This document shows, piece after piece, positions 50,771-62,130 of a stretch of 64,000 nt of DNA (within the stretch, counting starts at the first letter, position 1; each line of letters starts with the position of its first letter). The DNA is from Nilaparvata lugens. Taxonomy: Eukaryota; Arthropoda; Insecta; Hemiptera; Delphacidae. The stretch covers positions 38,784,613-38,848,612 of the forward strand of contig NC_052508.1 of NCBI RefSeq assembly GCF_014356525.2, read 5' to 3'. A program made the translations under genes and the position numbers. A model generated the notes under the pieces. It was not told where the DNA came from and ran no database searches. It saw nothing but the letters and a program-made list of their open reading frames with translations.

Positions 50771-52020
50771 ATATAAACATTTTATATACAGGGTGATTCA
50801 TAATTAAGGTAAAATATTTTAATACGTGATAGTAGAGGTAAAAATAAGAAAAAAATTCATATAAACATATATCCATAAACGCTTCATTAGCGAGTTATAC
50901 AGGGTGGAAGATTCGCCCAGAATTCAGTTCCTCTGGTGAAATACACCGATGCTGAATTGTTTGGGGACTAGTTTTTGAAAAACTTATGCTGGATTCATAT
51001 GGAAAAATATCTGAAAAATTGAATAAAACTAGTCTGGAAGCTGTAGTGTGAGTAGTTTTTGAGAAAAAAGTTGAAATATGCAAAAAATCTAAGTAGAAAA
51101 ACACAGACTTCTACGTTTGTTGCCCAATAACTTTCTTTAATGACCAGTAAACAAATAATTTTTCGCAATAAAAATTGTAGAGAATTTAATTCTGAAAAGA
51201 ATTATGTAAGCTGTGTAAACTAAATTCAAATAAAAGTTGAATAAAATGTATTCTTATGTAGTACATTACACCACAAAAATTTGCTGTTTTATGAGGAGAG
51301 AACTAATAACTCATAGGTTGTAGCTGATTGCAAATAAAACATGGATTCTAATAACAGCTGTTCCAAAACAGCTGATTTATTATGTTTTAAGTAAGAAAAT
51401 ATTTAAAAGAAATTATCAGCTGAAAATTATTTTCAGAAATATTTTAGCTCACTGTTGAAAAAAAAAAACTATGCAGGCAGACCCCGATCTACTATGACTG
51501 TTGAGTTAGAAGAACAAGAATTAAGTTCTCAGAATTAAATTCTCTACAATTTTTATTGCGAAAAATTATTTGTTTACTGGTCATTAAAGAAAGTTATTGG
51601 GCAACAAACGTAGAAGTCTGTGTTTTTCTACTTAGATTTTTTGCATATTTCAACTTTTTTCTCAAAAACTACTCACACTACAGCTTCCAGACTAGTTTTA
51701 TTCAATTTTTCAGATATTTTTCCATATGAATCCAGCATAAGTTTTTCAAAAACTAGTCCCCAAACAATTCAGCATCGGTGTATTTCACCAGAGGAACTGA
51801 ATTCTGGGCGAAATCTTCCACCCTGTATAACTCGCTAATGAAGCGTTTATGGATATATGTTTATATGAACTTTTTTTCTTATTTTCACCTCTACTATCAC
51901 TTTTGAAAATATTTTACCATAATTATGAATCACCCTGTAATATATTGAATAAGTTATTAATCCATTTTACAGAAATTTGTTTTCGTAATTGCCGGCCAAG
52001 CGGCTAACGTGGAATGGGAA
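50627..52020. repeat. 1.4 kb foldback element, arms ~570 bp
   Basis: 50,627-51,197 is an inverted copy of 51,521-52,020 apart from a (TA)n tract at 50,703-50,773. Outer tips pair TTCCCATTCTACGTTAGCCG. An inner TACAGGGTGATTCATAATTA / inverted copy occurs at 50,788 and 51,938. The same peptide (FFYLDFLHISTFFSKTTHTT) is therefore encoded on both strands, which is symmetry and not a gene. Confidence 0.9.
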
Positions 52021-52794
52021 AATGTAAGTTTTTAATCTATCCGTGTCGTGTGTATCCTGTTTATATTTATATTATAAAACATTAAAGTGTCTTCTGTTAT
52101 GTGCTATATAACGTATGGTATATGTGCTATTTAAAGTTTGTAATACAGTCGAACCTCTCTATAACGAACCTCCATTTAACAAAATCCTCTACACAACAAA
52201 TTTTTACCTCGTCCCATGACAATTTAGAGTTTTGGCTGCTTATTTACCTCTATTTAACGAATTTCGGACCTCTCAACAACAAAGTTTTCTCTTGACTTCA
52301 ACATAGAAAATGTAGTGTGTATAGGAAGCAGAGAGTCATTTTCAAAGAATTCTTTAGTTTCAGAAGAAAGGTCAATAATAATGGACTATAGGACTAGAAA
52401 TGAATGGCAATTCAAGTAGGAAGAGGATCAACAGTAGAGGATAATAGAGGATGAAACACACGTCGCAAAGTGAATGCAAGCTACTGCAAATAGACTTCCA
52501 AGAACTTGTCATTCGTAGACCAGGCAGTTAAAAGACTGGACTTTCTTATCCTTTCTTTTGCCACACATTTCAATTGTTAGAACTCGCCATTAGATAAAGG
52601 AACGGGAATACTGTATTTTTCCATCCTCCCACCATTTGCTTTTGTTACTCATTTCAATTTTTCTGGTTAAGTTACTATACACAGTTTCATTCAATTTCTA
52701 AAAAAATCGTTATCAGATTCTAAAACTGAGTGTTGCTAATGATTTGCAACGTTGTAAATTTGTACATTTGATGATACTGATAACCGGTGATAAA

Positions 52795-53100
52795 ATGGGT
52801 GACTGTAATGAACGAGAAAAATCTTCCATTGTCAAGGAATTTAATCAATGAAAAGGCTTTAGAAATTTCAGTATCATTGGGATACAGTAGCTCTAAGGCA
52901 AACGACTGGTTAGAAAAATTAAAAAAAACGGCATGATATCGTCCAAAAAGTGATATCGGGTGAAAGTGCTAGTGCTGATATGTACCCTCTTGTGAATTCT
53001 AGAAAGAAAATATTCTCAGAAAAGTTCTATATAATATTATGAACCGAAAGACGATTTTAATGTTGATGAGAGTGGTATATTCTTCAAATGTTTGGCCAAT
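52795..53100 (+). pseudogene. pogo/Tigger transposase relic
   Basis: In broken frames: EKALEISVSLGYSSSKANDW, then LEKF/LKKRHDIVQKVISGESAS. This is the CENP-B/Tc5-type helix-turn-helix end (K-A-S-x-x-W-L-x-x-F-K-K-R-H, then S-G-E-S) of Tigger transposases. The DDE catalytic part is only hinted at (DE-S-G-I-F-F-K around 53,060-53,090) before stops. Confidence 0.7.
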
Positions 53101-54464
53101 GAGGCACTAACTACCGCCCAAATCATTAAATTACCGCCCTTGATATATTATAAGATCCATAAGAGTTGAACTCTTTCCCTTGTCGGTCTTTGTTTAGAGT
53201 GGGTTTCGAACTCCCTCACTCTATACGGTATTTTGCCCGGCGCCAATCAATTACTATGAATTGATAAAATAATTACTTTACCATAATTTCACTCACTGAA
53301 CTAATAATAGTAAAGAAGAAAAAGATAAAGAGAGATAGATCAGGGTCGTGTGTAAGGGAATGTACGAAATGAAAGGCAGAACAAAGGTTAATGATGAATT
53401 TATTGTTGAACTTCAAATTTATATGAATTTATAAAAAATTGATCAAAAATATAGTAATGATTAGAAATAAATACAAGATGATTAAGTTTTCGAAAATATT
53501 ACAGTTCAAGTTTTAATTTTATACAACAAAATTTAACAAACAGTTCCTATTTTAACAGGTTACTTGAAAAGTAAGTTATTAAATCAAAATATTGAACAAC
53601 TCTAGTTAAAAATATGATTATAGTCAAAAATAAGAGAATTGATAAATATTAAAGAATGAATATGATTAGAGGAGCCTTCCTTTAAAAAACTATCATTTGT
53701 GCTTAGAAGTGAATTTCAACTGTAAGCTTCAAGAAATTAATTAAGATTGTGTCTTTAGATATGAATTTAAAAAAAAGTTATAATTAAGTTTGCTCTTTAC
53801 TATAATGCTATAAAATTTGATATACTTATTTGGGCTTTTTAGGGTGGGGTGGTGTGGATTTGAAATGAGGAAAATTGAAAATTCTAAATACAATCTTTAC
53901 CTGGCTCAGTCAATTCCCTATAGGATAATTGAAGTCTGAAACCAAAAACTCACTCCTACACTGTCCAAAATCCAAGAGACTAAGAGAGACTCACAGCAAC
54001 TAACAGCAACTTAACTGCAAGACAGAGTCTGCCTGTTTATATACTAGAACCACGATTTTCCACCCCTCATCACCCTTCGCCCTCTAGCTCTGCCTACCCT
54101 CAAACTCATCAGCTAATATTCTGCTTACAAATTGAATTCAAATATCAATTTGAATTCACTATAATGTTTATTATGTTATATCATTTTAAACTATGGCTCC
54201 CCTTCATTATTAAAACAAATGATATCATACATTTTACCAATATTTAAACTCTAAAGTTTGGATACTGACAATTGAATACATTCTCATCGAATTTGATTAA
54301 TACAGTAATCAATCTTATAAATCTAATATGGAAAATAATTCAATAATAAATACATGAAATGAACAAAATACAATGTCATACATACATAATTACAATTGAA
54401 TTGAATAAATCAAATTAATAAGATACCAATTAATTACTACTTAATTAATTAAGCAGGTTTCTTA
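53101..54464. other. AT-rich DNA, no gene seen
   Basis: Possible LTR debris: on the minus strand TTGGCGCCGGGCAAAATACC (53,224-53,245) resembles a primer site, but no LTR pair is visible. Confidence 0.35.
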
Positions 54465-57400
54465 TATAGTCCAGGCGCTGGCTTACATTGAGCATACATG
54501 AGAGAGGCAGAGAATTTGACTTTGGATTATTGTTAGGGGGTCTTTAGTGTATATGAAACTCGATGTCGTCACGTCCCAGGGTGGTCAACAGCTTGGGGGG
54601 GAGGGGGGTAAGTTGTAAAAAACGCGCGCTTATAAAATCGCCTGTCCTGCAGTTACTATTCATAGTACAGCTTTTAATTTTTTCTCAATATTATTCACAC
54701 ATAACTGGCTTTCAATGTGGTCCTCTACATTTTTGCGATAAACCGCATAGTTTTTCCGTTAAAAAATAAAATATCTCGAAAAATGTATTTTTTTATTATG
54801 GATTTTTTGTTATTTCTCGAATATTGAAGTCATTAGCCGACTTAGAGGAAAAGGCGCCCAATAAACGTTGTAGGCCGTTTCTTCTTGAATCCAATGATAT
54901 ATATAGTCTGGGGGTTACGATGATAGATGCGGCGGTGGGAGGGGTATAAGTAGCACTGTTACGCTGTGGCGCAGTCCTCCCCCATGATTAATGCGCGTAA
55001 TGGCCTGTCTATCGCATCGCTCCTACTAGTCTATGCATTCAAATTATGTATTTCAGGAACTCTATCTTATGTATTTTCGGTCGCTGAACACGATTTTTCA
55101 ACTCTCAAGTCTCAATAATTGATAATTCTCATCATAATATACTAATTATGGTCAAAATTACAAACTTCATCTCATTATCATTATTTATGATTACATTGCA
55201 ATGATAAAGCATCTTGTTAGGAATCCTATATGTGTTTCTCAGTCGATAAAAAACTGATATTCCATTAAGAGAGAATAATTATTCGATTTAGTTCAATGAT
55301 CACTTTGGAATTGCGAAAGTCAAGTAATGGAATAAGTTAAACAATAATATAGGCTACCCCATATAGAGAACCGTGTAACAGGAGTAAAATATTTTCTTAA
55401 TATAAATTTACATTTGGAACACAAATAATGCCAATTACTCCCATGTGATATGACTAAATATTTTATTACAAAGGAAATACAACTCTAAAGCTGCGTTTAC
55501 ACCAAAGTTATTAACGAGATGTTAATATAACTTAATCTTTATAGATTCTATTACATTGAACATAACTTATCATACACATGATGGACATATGTGTTTGCCA
55601 AGTTCCGTTAATCTAATAGAGTCTATAAAGATTAAGTTATTAACATTTTGTTAATAACTTTGGTGTAAACGCAGCTTTATCAACTGATTTCTGTGACTTA
55701 TATCTACGAATAGACACTTTTCATCTGGCTGAGTTTGACTGATTGTCTTGGGGTGGTACTTGAATGGAAGTGGAATGGGAGATATCTTTCTTGAATTTGA
55801 AATATTTGGAGAGAAAACTGTTGGAAATCTATTGAGGGGAGATCAGTATAATTAAGGTGTGAGAGCAAGCAATCAATTCCATGAAACAACTACAAGGACT
55901 CATGAACAGTTCAAACATGAGAGATTGTCAAAGTATATTTGAAAGAAGACAGGAGCTATTTGTGGAGTTTTTTTAGAATCACAATGCAAAATCAATGACT
56001 ACTTGAAATTTATGACTGATTATTGTAACATAGTATAAATTATCTTAAATTGTATTCATGCTCATAAGGAAGGACTCTGGTATTGCACATAGAAACTGTA
56101 CGAGAAAAGATCCCATACTTTTTTCATTCAATCACACAAACTATGTTATGGAGTCTGTGTTATATCTAGAAAATATAGAAAAAATACCCATAGAAGTAGA
56201 AAATAATTTCCAATAAGGAAACATTAACTCTATACAGTCAATACATTGACTCTCTGTCAAATGAAACCTTGAAAATTTAATAAATGTGACAACCGATCAT
56301 GCTTTGGAGCAAACCCTCATTCGATCATCCAAAACTGAGTGATTGGAATAGCTAGTTCTCCAAAGGCTTTCCTAAAATGGCTGCTACTATATAAATAAAT
56401 CTTTCATCAAGATATTCTGTTCAAGTATGTTGACATCATTATGGATATCGAATGGATTAAAACAAGAATAATGAGAGATGAGAATGATTTCTAGAAGCAT
56501 AACCTTCTCAAGAGAACATAACATTTTTCTTCAAGACTCTGATGGACAACAGAATCTGCATAATGTTATCAATGGTCTGGAAGCAAGTGAAGAAGTGTGT
56601 GATTCTCTTTTGAACGTATAGAAAGAAATAGTTATTCGGTCTCCAACGATTTTTATCTGAACATGGCTGTGGCAAATTGTAAAAGTGTATTCTCACCTAT
56701 AAAAAGAAACAGAGTTCTTTCATTCTCCACGATGCAATCAAACAAAAATCCTAGTCTTAGTTGATTCTAGAACAAAAAGATCTGATCTCTGTATTTTTAC
56801 TAGGTTGCTGTTTAAAGATAATTCAGCATTGAAGTTTTAGTGCAGCATGCATTTCTACAATAACCGCAATCTCTGTCAACATCTGATGGATATTTGAAAA
56901 AAAAACTCTTAATCTCACTTGGCCCATGAAATTGTAAGTGAAACTAGTTGTGGATTTGACTAAATCCCTAAATATCGTTGACAAATTCGCATAATGATGA
57001 CATGGCTCTCCTGAACTCAACTCCTACTTCACTCTTCAAAACTTCAATACGCTACAAGATTATGGAAACTTTGTGATGAGAAGAGTTATGAAAATTCTCA
57101 ATAAAGATGGAGTGATACAGGTGGAGATAGCTTTTCATGTCTATGGTCTAAAATCAAACAAAGGTAGTGAACATATTAGAAGCAGCAGAGTAAAAGAATC
57201 ACTCCAATAATATGCTCTCCGAACCATCGAGACTTGATTTCTAAATCTGTGGCAGAGATTTATTAATGTGACATGCAAGAATCTATAAAGGAATAATCCA
57301 TACGTTAGCTACGTGCAGAGATACATACATTCATTCATTCATTTGTGGATAAAATTACAAATCATATAAATATGTTTGGGAAAGAATAACAGGCATGGCA

Positions 57401-58657
57401 AACTATTCGAATCCCAAATTTTGATACTGAATTACTTGTTACCATTTCAAAACAGTCTGAACGGGAATACGATAATGGTTGAATCAATCAAAATTTAGTG
57501 AAATATCATTATAATAATACTATTAGAAATAATATGAATGAATATTTAAATTTTCATTTCATTTTGATTTGACACATATCTATTATTATATTGGATATAA
57601 TTTCTCAAAAGTTCACGACAAACTGAAGATTCACGAAAGATTAACATTTTTATACTAAACATAATCATTATGATAATGAATGAATGATGAATTCCATTTC
57701 CACCATGAAGAACTAAGAAATTCCACAAATATTTCTTGGAAATTAACTGACCACTATATCAAGTAAGCGTGGCCAGTGTGCAATTAATAATATAATTTAG
57801 CCTGCAGCGCATCACAATAAATTAATTTGAGATAACAACAATAGAACATAAACACATATAAATATTATCATTATTCTATCCTAATATATTTCTTGAAACC
57901 CAAGTTTCGTTTATTTCAAACAGTCATTTCTTAGTTTCCTTGCAGAATGAGATGAAGTTTGTAATTTTGACCATAATTAGTATATTATAATGAGAGTTAT
58001 CAATTATTGAGACTTGAGAGTTGAAAAATCGTGTTCAGCGACCGAAAATACATAAGATAGCGTTCCTGAAATACATAATTTGAATGCAAAGACTAGTAGG
58101 AGCGATGGGATAGACAGGCCATTACGCGCATTAATCATGGGGGAGGACCGCGCCGCAGCATAACAGTGCTACTTATCCCCCTCCCACCACCGCATCTATG
58201 ATCGTAACCCCCAAACTATATATATCATTGGATTCAAGAAGAAACGGCCTACAACGTTTATTGGGCGCCTTTTCCTCTAAGTCGGCTAATGACTTCAATA
58301 TTCGAGAAATAACAAAAAGTCCATAATAAAAAAATACATTTTTCGAGATATTTTATTTTTTTACGGAAAAACTATGCAGTTTATCGCAAAAATGTAGAGG
58401 ACCACATTGAAAGCCAGTTATGTGTACATAATATTGAGAAAAAATTAAAAGCTGTACTATGAATAGTAACTGCAGGACAGGCAATTTTATAAGCGCACGT
58501 TTTTTACAACTTACCCCCCTCCCCCCCAAGCTGTCGACCACCCTGGGACGTGACGACATCGAGTTTCATATACACTAAAGACCCCCTAAAAATAATCCGA
58601 AGTCAAATTCTCTGCCTCTCTCATGTATGCTCAATGTAAGCCAGCGCCTGGACTATA
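54465..58657. mobile_element. 4.2 kb element with ~712 bp terminal inverted repeats
   Basis: 54,465-55,176 and 57,946-58,657 are inverted copies of each other with about 96% identity by eye. Termini TATAGTCCAGGCGCTGGCTT, probably flanked by TA. The arms hold a GGGGGGAGGGGGG run and CGATGTCGTCACGTCCCAGG. The 2.8 kb interior has no intact ORF; 56,660-56,740 has a weak hAT-like C-terminal phrase. Family unknown to me. Confidence 0.85.
55486..55679. mobile_element. Hairpin MITE, ~194 bp
   Basis: TAAAGCTGCGTTTACACCAA at the left and TTGGTGTAAACGCAGCTTTA at the right; further inner pairing GTTATTAAC / GTTAATAAC and CTTAATCTTTATAGA / TCTATAAAGATTAAG. Nested in the 4.2 kb element. Confidence 0.85.
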
Positions 58658-59532
58658 TACTCATTGTCAACATGTTTCAATCAAATATACCTAATTTATT
58701 CTATTTACAAATTTGTCCTTAGCCTATGAATTCGGATTCAACTAACTTAATTAGCTTATAATAATTATTAAATTATAATTCATTTTACAACATTATATTA
58801 AATTATAATTCATTGTACAACATTATATTTGTTGAATACTTTATACATATAGCCTAATCTACTTCATGCCCTAGTTTTTATAAACATGTACTCGGTTCAT
58901 GTTTATGGTTTTATGTGATCACCATTCAAATAATTGCTTCAATAATATTCATATGCTGACCATGTGGTAAAATTGTAGCATATGCTAACCACGTGGTTAC
59001 ATTGTAAACTACATATCTATATTTACTTCTCTCCTAACTATATATCTATATTGCTATACACAATCTTCATTTTCCTGCCATCAACTTATGCTATAGATAT
59101 ATACAAGGGTTAACACAAAACACAGTGGGCCATGTGGTTTCTATTGTAGACGTGTCTGTGACTGACGTTTAGAATACTGTTACATTTCTAGGAAAGAATG
59201 ATTTTGTTTCAAACTATTTTGGAAAAGAGTAATGACCCCTGCGTCTGTCTAGGTAGGCTATTCAAATGCATTCTCAATAGTTTTGAGAAATGGTTCTTCT
59301 TATTATTCTAGCTATTCGAGCATTCATATTCTTACAATACAATATGTTCAAAGCACGTGTTACTACAAATAACATATATCTACAATTTTTAAATTTTAGG
59401 AGAGCACGTGGTCGCCATTTGTGGCTCAGAGTGTGGCAGTTTTCTTCACAGAACAACCTCTCAATAACAAAAACCTCTCTGCAGCGAATTTTTTCTTGGG
59501 ATAATCAACTTTGTTATACAGAGGTTCAACTG

Positions 59533-60555
59533 TATAAATTAAAACAGGAGACACAAGACAAATAGATTGAAAACACTTGAAAACTTACATTAGAAATGGG
59601 GGAAATTTTGGGAAACTGAGTTTCCTTCCTCAACCGAGCAGACTGCAGTTTGAAATCAAATGGTTGTGTGACCACAGAGTACGCACGGAGAGTCAATGTT
59701 AGCAGCAGAGACCACAGATTATGCGGTGCAGATGAATGTAGAGAAAAAGGATACAGATTCACGAGACATTATGGGGTATTTAGGGGGCAGTTACAAACGG
59801 GATATTTAAGATTTGAGTGGGTTATGAATAAGGAAAGGTGTAGCTTATGAATTGATAGAGAAGAGGAGATTTAAAATTAGAAATCAAAACAGAATTAGAC
59901 TAAAATTGGAGAAAGGAATTTTAGAATTGAACTTGAATGAAATTTATTTTTCATTTTTATTGAACATTTAATATATATTTGATAGCTGTGGAATTTATTT
60001 ATATGATGAAATTCATTTCAATTTAATTATACAGTTGGTGTAGAGTTGATAGCTATGGTTCTATTGCTGTCTGTTGAGACCAGGAGTGGAAGCAGCTCCA
60101 AGCACCCAAATAAAAGCCAATTCTTTCGTCTTGACATCTATGGAGGGGGCTGTGGGAGGGAGGGTGGCAAGGACTTTGACTTTGAAGCATTGGTCAAAGT
60201 TCTTGTTGTGCTCAGAGCCATGGGTAGGGAAGTATTATTTTTAAAGGAAGCCCTGAGATTGTTGATCCGGAGGTTTGGAGCAGTGGTGGTTTCACCTATG
60301 TAGAAGCAGGACAGAAGTTGCAGGAAAAGAGGTAGATGCAATTTTTGGAGATGCAATTACTGGATTGATGGATTTGGTGGGTGTAGTTGGTTTATAGAAA
60401 AACTGTTTTTTAAATTTAGAAAAAGACATCAATTTAATATTCAAATTTAGAAGAAATTCAAACTTCAACTCATTTCAAATAATAATATCACAAACTTTTA
60501 CATTCAATGAAATCATTATTATTCAAATTGACTTTTATTTATCTTGAACATTTCA
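59533..60555. other. No gene supported
   Basis: Small frames at 59,650-59,850 and 60,046-60,303 have no recognised content. Confidence 0.4.
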
Positions 60556-61495
60556 TATTTATGGCGACACAATTCATCAATACTTTCAAATTTTGAAATT
60601 TTTCTTATTATAACAAAATAATTTTCACATCAGATTAGATTTCAACATTTTCTAAACTGAACCATTTATTTTTCAAATAATTTCTGAATTCGAAGACTGT
60701 ATAATAACTACAAACCATTTCAGGATTACAATACAAAGAAGATTGAGATGGATAATGGGTAAATAAGTTCCCTAAAAAATACAAATAAGAAAATTGGGTG
60801 AATAAATTCCCTAAGTAATACAAGGAAGAGAAAGATTAATTAGAGCCTATCCTACATGTCAGTTGAAAACTTTCATAAGGAAGTACAATATTTAATCAAA
60901 TATACTACTATGGAATTTTGTAGATTCCAAGTATGACTCTAATTTGTTATAACTGTGAACTATCACTCCCACAGAAACAACTGGTGAAGGAAAAAACATT
61001 TTTACTATTGTGACTGGGTGGAGAGTTCCTAGATGTCTGTAAGGTAATGTGATAGCAGACTCTAGTATCAGACCACAAAATCAAAAGTATGCAAAAGTTT
61101 TACAAACATTCGATGTTGCAGTCTTATGGTTTTTATATCGCAAACAAGTAGGTCAGATAATCGAGTCCAGTCATATGTGGTTCACGCCCACACCTCTAAA
61201 AAATCACACCTACTCATCTACCAAAAATCCAAAATATTGGACAGCAAAAAAATAAAAAATGCAAAATGGGTTGAAAGCCCAGAAGAAAACTATGAGTTCA
61301 AAGTTGCGAACTTGGACATGGATAGCAATTACCTCCAGGTAATATAGTAGTGCAGAAGTTTGAGTTGCATAGTCAGCAATAGGTGTAGACATAGGCGTAG
61401 GCATTGGCGTAGGCATTTGCGTCGGCATTGGTGTAGGCATTGGCGTAGGCATTGGTGTAGGCATCGGCATTGGCATAGGCATTGGCGTAGGCAAT
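60556..61495. repeat. Dispersed repeat, inverted copy 2, with minisatellite
   Basis: 60,556-60,900 is the diverged reverse complement of ~31,000-31,320. 61,320-61,380 inverts 32,620-32,690. The array at 61,380-61,495 (GGCATTGGCGTAGGC units) is the complement of that at 32.3-32.6 kb. Both therefore belong to one dispersed family that carries the minisatellite. Confidence 0.8.
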
Positions 61496-61799
61496 CCATT
61501 AAGGTTTTTTGAATGGCTTCCTTCCTTGGCATTGGAGGAGCATAGTTTGGGAGTTTGACACTCGTAGCGCTCAGTGTAGTGAAGCTTGCAATGCAATCTC
61601 TCTCTTCCCCCACTTTACCACCAAACCACTTCCCCTCGAAAAAGAAGGTATTCGAAATAGTAAGTCTTTCATGAAAGAACTCACCCCCAATGAAAAAATC
61701 TATTCACAGTTGCAGGCTTCCGTAACTAATTGATTGTTGTAGACTGGCCTGAAAATGTTCTTGGCCCTTGAAGCCTCTTGAAGAGGCTAGCCACTTACT

Positions 61800-62130
61800 G
61801 TGAGAAGATTCACTTTCAACTGTCAGCAATCCTCATGAATAACATCAATGCTTCCCATTCAGTCAATGCTGACCAACTCGGGTACTCTAAAGGGTAGTTC
61901 ACTTTCAACAGTCAGTATTGCTAGTGAATAGCATCAATGTTTCACCTTTAATGCTGACACTGTCTCAGTGTAAAGCTGCTTGGTTGTGTGTCAGCGTACC
62001 TAATAAATAACATCGAAGCTCGTCACGTTCAACTAATGCTGACATTTTAGAGTGAATCTCACTATAGAGCTGCTTGGTTGAATGTCATCATACCTCGTGA
62101 ATGATATCAATGCTCTTTGTTTGGTAGGAA
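61800..62130. repeat. Diverged ~88 bp tandem repeat
   Basis: Four units with CAACTGTCAGCA / CAACAGTCAGTA, then (C/G)(A/T)GTGAATA(A/G)CATCAATG, then AATGCTGAC, near 61,815, 61,905, 61,985 and 62,075. Confidence 0.65.

Larger units (their letters stand above)
52146..59532 (+). mobile_element. pogo/Tigger-like DNA transposon carrying nested insertions
   Basis: Left end CAGTCGAACCTCTCTATAAC, right end TTGTTATACAGAGGTTCAAC+TG, both next to TA. It contains the subterminal sequences of the 398-bp MITE in opposite orientation. A transposase relic lies near the left side. 54,465-58,657 is a younger element inserted within. Confidence 0.75.

Noticed and set aside
50895..51838. Apparent pair of identical genes on opposite strands
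   Set aside because: Arms of one foldback; no protein features.
53220..53250. Possible primer-binding site TTGGCGCCGGGCAAAATACC on the minus strand
   Set aside because: No LTR pair or gag/pol around it.
56600..56760. hAT-type transposase C-terminus (VANCKSVFSPIKRNRV)
   Set aside because: Too short and degenerate to call; only a weak resemblance to the hAT dimerisation region.
54563..58559. Pair of 68-codon frames on opposite strands (MSSRPRVV...)
   Set aside because: They lie in the inverted repeats of the 4.2 kb element, and have no domain signature.
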